Shown one piece after another: positions 28,635 to 37,369 of a stretch of 64,000 nucleotides of DNA. Each line of letters begins with the position of its first letter. The first letter of the stretch is position 1. The notes below the pieces were generated by a model. The model was not told the DNA's origin, did not search any database, and saw nothing but the letters and a program-made list of their open reading frames with translations. A program made the translations under genes and the position numbers. Origin of the DNA: Calidifontibacter indicus (GTDB taxonomy: Bacteria; Actinomycetota; Actinomycetes; Actinomycetales; Dermatophilaceae); NCBI RefSeq assembly GCF_003386865.1, contig NZ_QTUA01000001.1:1488001-1552000 (forward strand), in the 5' to 3' direction.

Positions 28635-29761
28635 TGGTGCTGCCGTACGGCCGTCAGTCGATCGACGAGAGCGATATCGAGGCTGTCGCGCAGGTGCTGC
28701 GCAGCGACTGGCTGACCACCGGCCCGGCGGTCGAGACCTTCGAGGCCGACGTCGCCCGCATCGCCGGTGTCCCCGACCCCGCGGTCTCGGTCACCTCCGG
28801 CACCGCAGCCCTGCACACCGCGTACGCCGCACTGCAGGTGCAGCCGGGCGACCAGGTGATCACCACGCCGCTCACCTTCTTCGCCACCGCCACCTGCGCG
28901 ATGTGGCAGGGCGCCGAGATCGTCTTCGCCGATGTCAGCCCCGACACCGGCAACCTCGACCCCGAGTCGGTGGCCGAGCGCATCACCGAGCGCACCAAGG
29001 TCGTCGCCGGTGTCGACTACGCCGGCCACCCGATCGACGCGCCCGCCCTGAAGAAGGTGGCTCATGACCACGGCGCGCTGCTGCTCGAGGACGCCGCGCA
29101 CAGCATTGCCGGATTGCTCGACGGCGTGCCGGTCGGCTCGCTGGCCGACATCACCACGTTCAGTTTCTTCCCGACCAAGAACCTCACCACCGGTGAGGGC
29201 GGTGCGGTCGTCTCGCCGAACAGCGACCTGCTGGAGCGAGCCCGCATGTTCAAGGGCATCGGTTACGAGCGCAAGCCCGAGCTGATGCAGGAGCACGGCG
29301 GTTGGTACTACGAGGTCACCTCGCTGGGCCTCAACTACCGGTTGCCTGACGTGCTCGCCGTGCTCGGTTCGAGCCAGATCAAGCGTCTGGAGCGGTTCAA
29401 GACCCGCCGCCAGGAGATCACCGACCGCTACAACGAGGGCCTGGCGGGCATCGAGGAGCTCATCCTCCCGGCTCACCGCGAGGGCGCCTCCCCGATGTGG
29501 CACCTCTACCCGTTGCGCATTCAGGACGGTCGTCGCCGCGAGCTGTTCGATCACCTGCGCGCGGGCGGAATCGGGGTGCAGGTCAACTACATTCCGGTGC
29601 ACCACCAACCGCTCTTCGCCGAGCTCGGACACCGCAAGGGCAGCTGCCCGGTCGCCGAGACCTACGCCGAGCAGGAGATCAGCCTGCCGATGTTCCCCGA
29701 CCTCACCGACTCCCAGGTCGACGAGGTCATCGGCTTGGTGCGGGGCTTCCTCGGAGCCTGA
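28634..29761 (+). CDS. pseC: UDP-4-keto-6-deoxy-AltNAc aminotransferase
   Basis: 375 aa DegT/DnrJ/EryC1 aminotransferase. It adds the C4 amino group to the PseB product using PLP and glutamate. The PLP-binding Lys is Lys182 in FSFFPTKNLTTGEGG; SGTAALH and LLEDAAHSIAG precede it. Its C-terminal QVNYIPVHHQP segment is typical of PseC. The ATG overlaps the pseB stop (TGATG); the next gene starts three bases after its stop. Confidence 0.92.
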   Translation: MVLPYGRQSIDESDIEAVAQVLRSDWLTTGPAVETFEADVARIAGVPDPAVSVTSGTAALHTAYAALQVQPGDQVITTPLTFFATATCAMWQGAEIVFADVSPDTGNLDPESVAERITERTKVVAGVDYAGHPIDAPALKKVAHDHGALLLEDAAHSIAGLLDGVPVGSLADITTFSFFPTKNLTTGEGGAVVSPNSDLLERARMFKGIGYERKPELMQEHGGWYYEVTSLGLNYRLPDVLAVLGSSQIKRLERFKTRRQEITDRYNEGLAGIEELILPAHREGASPMWHLYPLRIQDGRRRELFDHLRAGGIGVQVNYIPVHHQPLFAELGHRKGSCPVAETYAEQEISLPMFPDLTDSQVDEVIGLVRGFLGA

Positions 29762-29764
29762 CGC

Positions 29765-30595
29765 GTGCATCACGCGAACGTCTTCTACGGGCACGCGGCC
29801 GTGCTCGCGCGCTACTGCGGGCTGCCCGAAGACCCGCCGCCGACGATCTGGGGTTACCTGCAGCACGGGTGGAACACCCACGACGGTTTCGCGGTCGGGC
29901 ACGAGTTCGTGCCCGGTTTCCCGAAGCTGGTGTGGTCGGACGCCGTCGCCCGCCGGGGTTGGGCGCTCGGCCTGCGCGACTACCGCGTCATCGGGTCACC
30001 GTGGGCCTATCTCATGCTGCTGCGGGCCGACGAGATCGCGGCGGCCGGGCCGGGGGAGGGCACGATCGTGTTCCCGTTCCACGGCTGGGAGGGTCAGGAG
30101 ATCGTCGGCGACCACGCAGCGTACGCCGACGAGGTGCGGTCCGTCGAGGGCGACGTGCCGCTCACGATGAGCCTCTACTGGAACGACTTCGAGCGTCCGG
30201 AAATTCGAAAGACTTACGAGGACAAGGGTTTTCGGGTCATTTCGTTCGGTCGCCGAGGCGGCATGTACCAAGGCGGAGCGCCCGACTTCATCGACCGGCA
30301 GTTCACCGAACTGCTCGGCCACCGGCGGGTGGTCAGCAACCGGCTCGGGTCGGCGCTGTTCTACGGTGCGGCGCTCGGCCGAGAGGTCGGCGTCTACGGC
30401 GATCCGATGGTGTTGCAGAACGACTACGCCGTGCTCGGCGGCATGCAGCGGCAGCAGCGGTTGTTCCCGCAGTGGACGGGGCACGCGGTGCCGCACGCGG
30501 CCGCCGCAGGTGACGCTCGCCGCGAACTCGGCGTCGACCGCACGCTGGCTCCGGCCCAGTTGCGTGCGCAACTCGGGTGGGGCCAGGCCGACTGA
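29765..30595 (+). CDS. Glycan-locus protein of unrecognised family, copy A
   Basis: 276 aa. I do not recognise the family. It is a paralogue of the gene at 32515-33360: over the first 86 residues I count about 60% identity without gaps, including FYGHAAVLARYCGL versus YYGHAHILARYAGL, GYLQHGWN and VARRG.ALG. A second conserved block is VVSNRLGSALFYGAALGREVGVYGDPM. The HG.N, FHGWEG and VYGDP elements resemble GT-B glycosyltransferases or CDP-polyol transferases, so a nonulosonate transferase is a reasonable guess. It follows pseC by three bases and ends before a strong hairpin. Confidence 0.6.
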   Translation: MHHANVFYGHAAVLARYCGLPEDPPPTIWGYLQHGWNTHDGFAVGHEFVPGFPKLVWSDAVARRGWALGLRDYRVIGSPWAYLMLLRADEIAAAGPGEGTIVFPFHGWEGQEIVGDHAAYADEVRSVEGDVPLTMSLYWNDFERPEIRKTYEDKGFRVISFGRRGGMYQGGAPDFIDRQFTELLGHRRVVSNRLGSALFYGAALGREVGVYGDPMVLQNDYAVLGGMQRQQRLFPQWTGHAVPHAAAAGDARRELGVDRTLAPAQLRAQLGWGQAD

Positions 30596-30639
30596 CCGTC
30601 ACCGAGTCGCACGAGCGTCACGAACCAGGGCAGAAACAG

Positions 30640-30673
30640 CAGTGGGAGCAGCGCATCGGCGCTGCTCCCACTG
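30640..30673. terminator. Bidirectional terminator hairpin
   Basis: CAGTGGGAGCAGCGC and its exact reverse complement around ATCG: a 15-bp perfect stem between the two convergent glycan operons. Confidence 0.8.
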
Positions 30674-30685
30674 TCGTCAGGTCGA

Positions 30686-32518
30686 CTACTTCTTGGCCCG
30701 CTGCCGCTTGGCGCGGTTGACCACTCGGTTGATACCGGCGGTGAGCTCGCCGACGCTGCGCACCTCGGTGGCCCTCTTGACCATCTTGGTGACGCTCGGC
30801 GCGGCTGCCGTGCCGGGCACCGCACTGCCACCCTTGGCACGCAGGTTGCGGATGACGTCCTCGCGGGTGCGCAACTGCTTGTCCCGGAAGCCGATGGTGC
30901 GCTCCAGGCCGAAGATCTGTCCCTGCGCCTCGGCGAGTTCGCGACGCGCGGTGGCGGCGTCGGTGAGGGCGGTGCGCAGGTCGGGCACCGCCCCGGCCGG
31001 GAACGCCCCGGGCAGGGCGAGCGCGTCGGCGAGCTGACGTCCGGTCACTGCCGCCTCGTCGGCGCCGTGCTCGTGGCCCGCCATCTCTAGCCAGAGCGCG
31101 ACGAGCGACTCGCCCCCGACGTGGTCGGGCCACGGGTGGCGCAGGTCGTCGCGGCGCAGGCGGTCCTGCAGCAGCCAGAACGCGGCAGCGAGCGACTGCG
31201 CGGTGCCGACCGTGTCGCTCCAGCGCAGCGCCTCCAAGCCGTGGCTGAAGCCGCGGCCGTCGAGGTGGATGTTGTCGAAGCGCACCGCGCGTCGCTCGGT
31301 GACCGGCAACGATTCGACGAATCGTCCGACGGCACCGGCCAGTTCGCGGAACGCGGGCACGTCGCCGAGGGCGGCGAGGCGCACGAACTCGTCCTCGACG
31401 GTCGACCCGAGCGCGATGGTGGCGGGCAGGAGGTCGGCCGCCGGCTCGATCGAGCGATCGGGGGTGCGGGTCGGAGCGGTCTGGATCGGCAGGTACTTCG
31501 CCGTCTCCGAGGGCTGGGCGGTTTCCGACTCCACGACCTCGACCGCGGCGTCGTCGGGCCACTGCCCGGCGGTCGACCGGGACACGATCTCGAGCCGGCC
31601 GTCGCCGCCCAGGTAACGCCCGGCGCTCACCGCGCCACCCGCCGAAGCGTGCAGGAAGTCGACCGGCACCGCGGCGCCCAGCACGAGCAGACCGCCGTCG
31701 GCGGCCTCGTCCAGGCGATTGCCCCGGGCGAGCACCCGGATCATCTCGTCGGCGGGCGCAAGCAACGGACGACAGTGCGACCGGGCCGCTGACACCGCAT
31801 AGCCGACGAACGCCTCCGGGGCGCCGAACTCGACGCCCTCGACGATCAGTCGTGGCGCGTTCGCCGGACCGAACAACGAGTAGGCCTGGGTGAACTGGCG
31901 GTCGCTGAACGGGGTCAGCGGCAGGAGGAACCCACGGGCACCGGTCGGGCGGGTGCGGTCGGCTCGCAGCGGGCGCATCTCGTCGTCGCCGTGCCGCCGA
32001 TCGGCCGGACGCGCGTCGAGCAGGTTGACGGGTGCGGTGTCGTAGGCGTGGCTGAGCACGACGAGACCCTCGTCGCCGCCGAGCCCGATGAGCGCCCGGG
32101 TGGAGTCGGCCCAGCTGAGGTCGGAGCTGTCGTAGCTCTCCAGGCGGTCGACGCCGTCGAGGGCGAGGACGGCGTCGAACGGCTCGGGTGCCGTCTCGAC
32201 GAAGCCCTCGAGCGACCCCGCGACGACCTCGACACCAGGCACCGCGAGGCAGAGGGCCTCGGCGTCGCCCACGCTGCGCACCAGCGCGGTCACCTGCGCA
32301 TCGGCGGCCACGTCGGCGACCTTTGCGACGAGCGCGGTGGTGTGCGGCCCGGCGATCAGCACCCGACGGGCACCGCCCAGGTCGAGCGCGGCGACGAACT
32401 CCTCGAGCAGCGGCCCGCCGGCGGCGTACGACTGGCCGGAGGCGTCGGACCACGGCGCGTTCATCTCGCCCCGGACGACCCGCAGGTTCTGCGCGGCGGA
32501 GGGGGTGGTGTCGGTCAT
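30686..32518 (-). CDS. Large Rossmann/methyltransferase-like protein of the glycan locus
   Basis: 610 aa, not recognised as a known family. Residues about 40-170 look like a degenerate class I methyltransferase fold (ARRVLIAGPHTTALVAKVAD, later PFDAVLALDGVDRLES), but the usual GxGxG SAM loop is missing. The middle is Ala/Pro/Glu-rich; residues about 518-563 form a predicted coiled coil, and the last 30 residues are strongly basic. It resembles the protein at 40322-41692 in N-terminal layout and coiled-coil/basic end. Its ATG overlaps the stop of copy B (ATGA), so it is last in the pseH-pseI operon. It may be a scaffold or an altered methyltransferase. Confidence 0.6.
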   Translation of the reverse strand: MTDTTPSAAQNLRVVRGEMNAPWSDASGQSYAAGGPLLEEFVAALDLGGARRVLIAGPHTTALVAKVADVAADAQVTALVRSVGDAEALCLAVPGVEVVAGSLEGFVETAPEPFDAVLALDGVDRLESYDSSDLSWADSTRALIGLGGDEGLVVLSHAYDTAPVNLLDARPADRRHGDDEMRPLRADRTRPTGARGFLLPLTPFSDRQFTQAYSLFGPANAPRLIVEGVEFGAPEAFVGYAVSAARSHCRPLLAPADEMIRVLARGNRLDEAADGGLLVLGAAVPVDFLHASAGGAVSAGRYLGGDGRLEIVSRSTAGQWPDDAAVEVVESETAQPSETAKYLPIQTAPTRTPDRSIEPAADLLPATIALGSTVEDEFVRLAALGDVPAFRELAGAVGRFVESLPVTERRAVRFDNIHLDGRGFSHGLEALRWSDTVGTAQSLAAAFWLLQDRLRRDDLRHPWPDHVGGESLVALWLEMAGHEHGADEAAVTGRQLADALALPGAFPAGAVPDLRTALTDAATARRELAEAQGQIFGLERTIGFRDKQLRTREDVIRNLRAKGGSAVPGTAAAPSVTKMVKRATEVRSVGELTAGINRVVNRAKRQRAKK

Positions 32519-33360
32519 TCGTTGCTCCCGTCGAACATGATGCGTCGGACTTCGCTCGGGGTGAGGAGGTAGTCCTCGCCGAGTTCGTGGCTGATGATCT
32601 GTTGGGCGGCCGATTGGTCGATGTCCTTGCCGACCAACTGCGACCACTGCCGGTTGACCCGGGCGTTGCCGCCGAAGCGCGGGTCTTCGCCCTCCATCAG
32701 CATCGGATCGCCGTAGACGGCCACCTCGCACCCGACCGACGCGCCGTACAGCACCGCCGTCGAGACCCGGTTGGCCGCCACCCGCCGGTGCCGGCGCATG
32801 GTCGCCATCTGCTTGTAGAGGAATTGCGTGTCGGTGCCGAGGTAGGAGAACCCGCGGCGGCCGAAGCTGATCACGTCGAAGCCGGCGTCGAGGTAGGTGT
32901 TGCGCACCTCCGGCCGGTCGTACTCGGTGTAGTACAGCGAGAAGGTGACCGGGCCGTCCTCGGTCTCGCGGATCTCGTCGATCAGGCGCTGGTGATCGCC
33001 CTGGATCTTGCCGCCCTCCCAGCCGTGGAACAGGAACCAGAGGGTGCCCTCGCGCTCTACCGGCTTGCCGTTCGATTCGTCGACGGTGCCGAGTTCGGGC
33101 TCGAGGCCGCGCAGGTACAGCCAGGGTGACCCGACGACGTGGTAGTTGCGCCGACCGAGCGCATAGCCGCGGCGGGCGACGTCTCTGCTCCACACGAATC
33201 TCGTTGCGCCGTCGAAGAATTCGTGCGTCGGGTTGTAGCCGTCGGCGACGTTCCACCCGTGCTGCAGGTAGCCGCGGATCCGCGGCGGGTGAACCTCGTC
33301 GAGGCCGGCGTAGCGCGCGAGGATGTGCGCGTGTCCGTAGTAGTGGTTGTGGTGGTGCAT
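32515..33360 (-). CDS. Glycan-locus protein of unrecognised family, copy B
   Basis: 281 aa paralogue of the protein at 29765-30595; see that entry for the shared blocks. It starts with a His-rich MHHHNHYYGHAHILARYAGL. Its second block is VAANRVSTAVLYGASVGCEVAVYGDPM. The ATG overlaps the stop of the family 2 glycosyltransferase (TGATG) and its own stop overlaps the next gene, so it belongs to the pseH-pseI operon. Two divergent copies on opposite strands in one nonulosonate locus suggest two transfer steps or two acceptor types; that is inference. Confidence 0.6.
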   Translation of the reverse strand: MHHHNHYYGHAHILARYAGLDEVHPPRIRGYLQHGWNVADGYNPTHEFFDGATRFVWSRDVARRGYALGRRNYHVVGSPWLYLRGLEPELGTVDESNGKPVEREGTLWFLFHGWEGGKIQGDHQRLIDEIRETEDGPVTFSLYYTEYDRPEVRNTYLDAGFDVISFGRRGFSYLGTDTQFLYKQMATMRRHRRVAANRVSTAVLYGASVGCEVAVYGDPMLMEGEDPRFGGNARVNRQWSQLVGKDIDQSAAQQIISHELGEDYLLTPSEVRRIMFDGSNE

Positions 33361-35729
33361 CAGCGGCCCTTCGCGGTTTCTGGTGCGGGGGGTGCGGCCT
33401 CGCGGACCGCGACGTGCAGGGTATCGGCGCGCGACGCGATCGTGCCGCGATGGTGACCGTCGACGACTACCCACGGCGCCTGCTCCACCAGGAACGGTCC
33501 GGGGAGCACCGCGGTTGCGAGGTCGGCGGTCTCGGACGCGCAGAAGAGCGTCCAGTCGGCGAGGTCGGCGAGCGGGTCGACGTCGGTGGGTTCACCGACG
33601 ACGTCCAGCAGGGTCGCGACCGGGGTGCGCAACTCCCACTCGTCGCCGACGACGGTTGCGGGCGTCTCCACGAAGTCCTCGGTGCCCGGCAGGTACCGCC
33701 GCCACGCGACCTGGAAATCGTCGTAGCCGGTCCAGTTGCGTCCGCGTACGACGACCGTCGCCTGCGCGCCCTCGCCCTCGACCGCGAGCGAATCGCTGGA
33801 GAGACGGATCGCCGACTCCGTGAGCACGGTGAAGTTGCCCGGCGTGCGGGTCAGCCGGAACAGGTGGTCGTCGATGCGGTGCCCGATGGTGTGCCGGTCT
33901 GCGGTCCAACGCAGTTGGTGCTTGCTGCCGCCGGCCTTGACGGTCACCGCGCGGCTCGTCGTGCGCAGGTAGGGGTCGTCGTCCTCGCTCATCCGCTGGA
34001 TCTCCCGCAGCGGGAGGCGCGCGGTCATCGTGGTCGTCGCGCCGTCGATCACGCAGTCGGCGGGGTAGCGCAGTTCCTGCGCCCACCGGCTGCCGGCCAA
34101 CACGAACTGACCGACCTGCAGCGGACGCGGGGCGCGGGCCGTGATGACGATCTCGTCGCCCTCGACCGCGGCGCCGAGCAACTGCCAGGTGTCCTGGTGA
34201 TAGGTGAGGCTGAGCTCACCGGCGCGGGTGCTCGCCGGCTGCACCCACCAGCCGCCGTCGACGAAGGTGCCCGCGGGCATCGTCGCGCTGCCGGGGCGCA
34301 GACCCTTGAGCAGGGCATTGCGACGCACCCCCTTGTTGCCCACCTGGAGATCGAAGCGCACCGGGTTGTCCTCGTCCGCCCAGTGCTCGAGCATCGCGTG
34401 GGTGAGGGTGACCTCGAAGCCGACCGCCGAGAGCTGGCCGTGTGAGTCGATGTCGTCGAACCGCCGGATCGGCAGCAGTTGTCGCACCTGCTTGGAGACC
34501 GCACGCACCTTGATGGTGGCCGACCCGGGGGAGTCCGAGCGCAGGTGGCGGATCTCGGCGGTGCCGCGCACGACCAGACCCTCGTCGGTCCACCGCGCTG
34601 CGTTCACCGCCGAACGCAGCGCCATCTCCTTGGTAGGAGCGAGGAAGACATCGCGCGGGAGGTACCTCTTGTCGTAACCGGGGTAGGGGTACTCGAAGCG
34701 GCGCGAACGCGGGGTGACGCGCCGGGCGCGCAGGCCGCCGCGCAGGCCGCCGTCACGGCGGAACACGGCGAGTTCGCGCAGCAGCTCGGTGTCGCGGGCC
34801 ATCATCGCGTGGTACTGCAACTGGTCGTACCGGGTGCGGCGCTGCAACGCGTCGATGCCGAGCCGTTCGACCAGGTCGTGTCCGAGATCGAGGAACTTGT
34901 CGACCTGGTCGTCGGGCACATCGGCGAAGGCCTGCACGATCGCGACGAAGTCGCTCTCGGCCAGCATCACGTGGGTGCGGCGACGCACCTCGATCGGTGC
35001 GTCGGCGACGAGGTCGATCACCATGCTCGCCGAGGTGACGCGGTCGACGAGGTTCTCGTACTTGAACACCTGCTGGGTGATCGAGTCGCCCGACTCGCGC
35101 TCGCGCCAGTAGTAGACCGGTTCGGAGAGGATGTCGACGGTGACCGCGTCGAGGTGGGCCTTCAGCGTGACCGGGTAGTCCTCGTACCGGATCGGCGGGA
35201 ACTCATACCCGAACTCGTCCCAGAACGACCGGCGGTAGACCTTGTTCCACACCATCCGGTCGCGGGCGATCACCGGGTGCTCGGTGACGTGCGTGGCGTA
35301 GCGGGTGCGCGCGAACGCGTGCAAGTGCGCCCACGACGGTTTCACACCGGTGCTGTTGTTGAACCGGCGCGCGTTGCCTCCGGCCAGCGACGAACCCGTG
35401 GTCTCCATCGCGGAGATCATGCGGGCGAACCCGTGCCTGGTGACCAGGTCGTCGGAGTCGATGAACGTGATGTAGTCGCCGTTGGTGTTCTTCACCCCGG
35501 TGTTGCGTGCCGGGCCGAGCCCGGCGTTGGGCTGGGTGACGATGCGGAATCGCGAGTCGCGATCGGCCCACTGCTGCGCGATGACGCGGCTGCCGTCGGG
35601 TGAACCGTCGTCGACCATCACCACATCGATGTTCGAGTAGCTCTGAACGGCAATCGATTCCAGGCAGTCGCCGATGTAGGCCTCGACGCCGTAGAAGGGA
35701 ACGACGACGGACAGTAAGGGGTCGGTCAT
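33360..35729 (-). CDS. Family 2 glycosyltransferase with long C-terminal beta-rich region
   Basis: 789 aa. The first 220 residues are a GT-A domain (LLSVVVPFYGVEAYIGDCL, VDDGSPDGS near 39-47, DSDD at 91-94, then IRYEDYPVTLKAHL). Residues about 230-340 are helical. The remaining 450 residues have repeated beta-strand patterns and no membrane segment, much like the C-terminal regions of wall teichoic acid glycosyltransferases. The enzyme probably adds sugars to the repeating unit in the cytoplasm. It is preceded by pseI with a gap of two bases and followed by copy B. Confidence 0.85.
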   Translation of the reverse strand: MTDPLLSVVVPFYGVEAYIGDCLESIAVQSYSNIDVVMVDDGSPDGSRVIAQQWADRDSRFRIVTQPNAGLGPARNTGVKNTNGDYITFIDSDDLVTRHGFARMISAMETTGSSLAGGNARRFNNSTGVKPSWAHLHAFARTRYATHVTEHPVIARDRMVWNKVYRRSFWDEFGYEFPPIRYEDYPVTLKAHLDAVTVDILSEPVYYWRERESGDSITQQVFKYENLVDRVTSASMVIDLVADAPIEVRRRTHVMLAESDFVAIVQAFADVPDDQVDKFLDLGHDLVERLGIDALQRRTRYDQLQYHAMMARDTELLRELAVFRRDGGLRGGLRARRVTPRSRRFEYPYPGYDKRYLPRDVFLAPTKEMALRSAVNAARWTDEGLVVRGTAEIRHLRSDSPGSATIKVRAVSKQVRQLLPIRRFDDIDSHGQLSAVGFEVTLTHAMLEHWADEDNPVRFDLQVGNKGVRRNALLKGLRPGSATMPAGTFVDGGWWVQPASTRAGELSLTYHQDTWQLLGAAVEGDEIVITARAPRPLQVGQFVLAGSRWAQELRYPADCVIDGATTTMTARLPLREIQRMSEDDDPYLRTTSRAVTVKAGGSKHQLRWTADRHTIGHRIDDHLFRLTRTPGNFTVLTESAIRLSSDSLAVEGEGAQATVVVRGRNWTGYDDFQVAWRRYLPGTEDFVETPATVVGDEWELRTPVATLLDVVGEPTDVDPLADLADWTLFCASETADLATAVLPGPFLVEQAPWVVVDGHHRGTIASRADTLHVAVREAAPPAPETAKGR

Positions 35730-35731
35730 GC

Positions 35732-36796
35732 TCAGATGAGATCCCAGGACAGCGCGGTGCCCTTCGGGGTGTCGGCCTTGAAAGCGCGGCCTTCGACGTG
35801 CGGGAACTCGTCGGGTGCCAGGCCGTTGGCCGGGCGGATCGAGCGCACGTTCTGAGCCGTGACCACGTCGCCGGTCCTGACGTCCTCGACGACGTACAGC
35901 GAGCGACGGAAGCGCAGGCCTTCCTGCTCCTGCCGCCGGGCACCGATGCGGGGCCGACCGAGGCACTGCCAGCCCACCTTGGTCTGCTCGACGAGCATCC
36001 GCAGTTCGTCGGGCTCGGAGGAGAACGCGGAGTCGACGCCGCCGTCGGCGCGCGACAGGGTGACGTGCTTCTCCACGACACACGCGCCGAGTGCGACCGC
36101 GGTGATCGCGGCGCCGATGCCCATCGTGTGGTCGGAGTAACCGATGAGGGTGCCGAAGGCGTCGCGCATCACCGGGATGCCGCGCAGGTTCGACTCGCTC
36201 GGGTCGGCCGGGTAGTTGGCGGTGCAGGCCAGCACCACGATCTGCTCGTTGCCGGTCGACCGGGCGGCCTCGACCGCCGCGGCGATCTCCAGCACCGACG
36301 CCATGCCGGTGGAGATGATGATCGGCTTGCCCTTGCTCGCGGCCAGTCGGATCAGCGGCAGGTCGACGATCTCGGAGCTGGCGATCTTGTAGGCCGGCAC
36401 GTCGAGCGACTCCAACAGGTCGATCGCGGTGGGGTCGAACGGGGAGGAGAACGCGGTGATGCCGAGTTCCTTGGCGAGAGCGAAGATCGGCTCGTGCCAC
36501 TCCCAGGGCGTGTGCGCCTCCTGGTAGAGGTCCCACAGGGTGCGGCCACCCCACAGCTCGTGACCCTGCGACAACCGGAAGTCGGGTGCGTCCGATTCGA
36601 TGGTGATCGTCTCGGGCTTGTAGGTCTGCAGCTTGATCGCGTGCGCACCCTGGGCCGCGGCCATCCGCACGATGTCGAGGGCCTTGTCGAGCGACCCGTC
36701 GTGGTTGCCCGACATCTCGGCGATGATGTACGGCTCGTGGTCGGGACCGACCTCGTGCTTGCCGATCCGGATCGACGTGTGGTTCGACTCAGTCAT
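35732..36796 (-). CDS. pseI: Pseudaminic acid synthase
   Basis: 354 aa NeuB-family enzyme that condenses phosphoenolpyruvate with the free 2,4-diacetamido sugar released by PseG. The TIM-barrel part has YIIAEMSGNHDGSLDKAL, HAIKLQTYKPET, the PseI-like LWDLYQEAHTPWEWH, CTANYPA, GYSDHTMG and VVEKHVTL. The C-terminal 65 residues are the antifreeze-like (SAF) domain (RSLYVVEDVRTGDV). LYQEAHTPWEWH favours pseudaminate over sialate or legionaminate. Its start overlaps the pseH stop by eight bases. Confidence 0.92.
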   Translation of the reverse strand: MTESNHTSIRIGKHEVGPDHEPYIIAEMSGNHDGSLDKALDIVRMAAAQGAHAIKLQTYKPETITIESDAPDFRLSQGHELWGGRTLWDLYQEAHTPWEWHEPIFALAKELGITAFSSPFDPTAIDLLESLDVPAYKIASSEIVDLPLIRLAASKGKPIIISTGMASVLEIAAAVEAARSTGNEQIVVLACTANYPADPSESNLRGIPVMRDAFGTLIGYSDHTMGIGAAITAVALGACVVEKHVTLSRADGGVDSAFSSEPDELRMLVEQTKVGWQCLGRPRIGARRQEQEGLRFRRSLYVVEDVRTGDVVTAQNVRSIRPANGLAPDEFPHVEGRAFKADTPKGTALSWDLI

Positions 36797-37289
36797 TCGG
36801 CTGCCTCCTGCGGCGAATGGTGTGGACGGTGACGGTCTCACCGTCGATGTCGCGTTCGTCGGCGGCGATCTCCTCGAACCCGTTGCGCTTGTTCATCCGG
36901 CGCACCGCCGCGTTGGCGTCGATGACCTCGCCGTTGAGTTCGTCGAGGCCGAGCTCACCGAACGCGAAGCGCACGGCACGCCGTTGGATGTCGATGAATG
37001 CGGGCAGAAGTTCGCCGCGCTCGGTGAGGCCGTCGTTGTCGAGATAGAAGCCCCACATCGCCGACTTCGCGTCGGGGTCGATGTCGAAGAACGTGACGAC
37101 GCCTGCGGGCACCCCGCCCTTCTCGTACATGAACACCTTGCGGGTTTCGTTGTCGCGCAACGACTCCCAATAGGCGTCGTGTTGCTCGGGGGAGATCTCG
37201 CCACGGGTCAGGGACACCGCCCGCACCTCGGGATGGTTGCGCCAGACGCGCACCAGCTCCTTGTCGGACTCGGTGACGGGGCGCAGCAT
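36789..37289 (-). CDS. pseH: UDP-4-amino-6-deoxy-AltNAc N-acetyltransferase
   Basis: 166 aa GNAT-fold acetyltransferase beginning MLRPVTESDKELVRVWRNH. It should acetylate the 4-amino group made by PseC. The conserved core WGFYLDNDG and the C-terminal ANAAVRRMNKRNGFEE match RimJ-like GNAT enzymes of nonulosonate loci. I took the ATG at 37289 with GGAGG four bases upstream; an adjacent TTG at 37292 is possible. First gene of the minus-strand operon with pseI, the 789-aa glycosyltransferase, copy B and the 610-aa protein. Confidence 0.88.
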   Translation of the reverse strand: MLRPVTESDKELVRVWRNHPEVRAVSLTRGEISPEQHDAYWESLRDNETRKVFMYEKGGVPAGVVTFFDIDPDAKSAMWGFYLDNDGLTERGELLPAFIDIQRRAVRFAFGELGLDELNGEVIDANAAVRRMNKRNGFEEIAADERDIDGETVTVHTIRRRRQPND

Positions 37290-37330
37290 CAAGCCTCCGG
37301 CGTTGTGATGGGGTGGCGAACGGACGCCGA

Positions 37331-37336
37331 TAGACT
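37331..37336. promoter_or_regulatory. Shared bidirectional -10 between pseH and ACP operons
   Basis: TAGACT on the plus strand faces the acyl carrier gene; shifted by one base, the other strand reads TAGTCT towards pseH. One A+T-rich island could serve both divergent operons, each of which has a GGAGG ribosome binding site. Confidence 0.4.
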
Positions 37337-37369
37337 AACCGACGGACCACGACGACCCCCGGAGGATTG

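Noticed and set aside
27645-37289. Legionaminic instead of pseudaminic acid pathway
   Set aside because: PseI carries the LYQEAHTPWEWH segment, and PseB and PseC have the inverting-dehydratase and matching aminotransferase signatures, all favouring pseudaminate; no GDP-sugar LegB-type genes are present.
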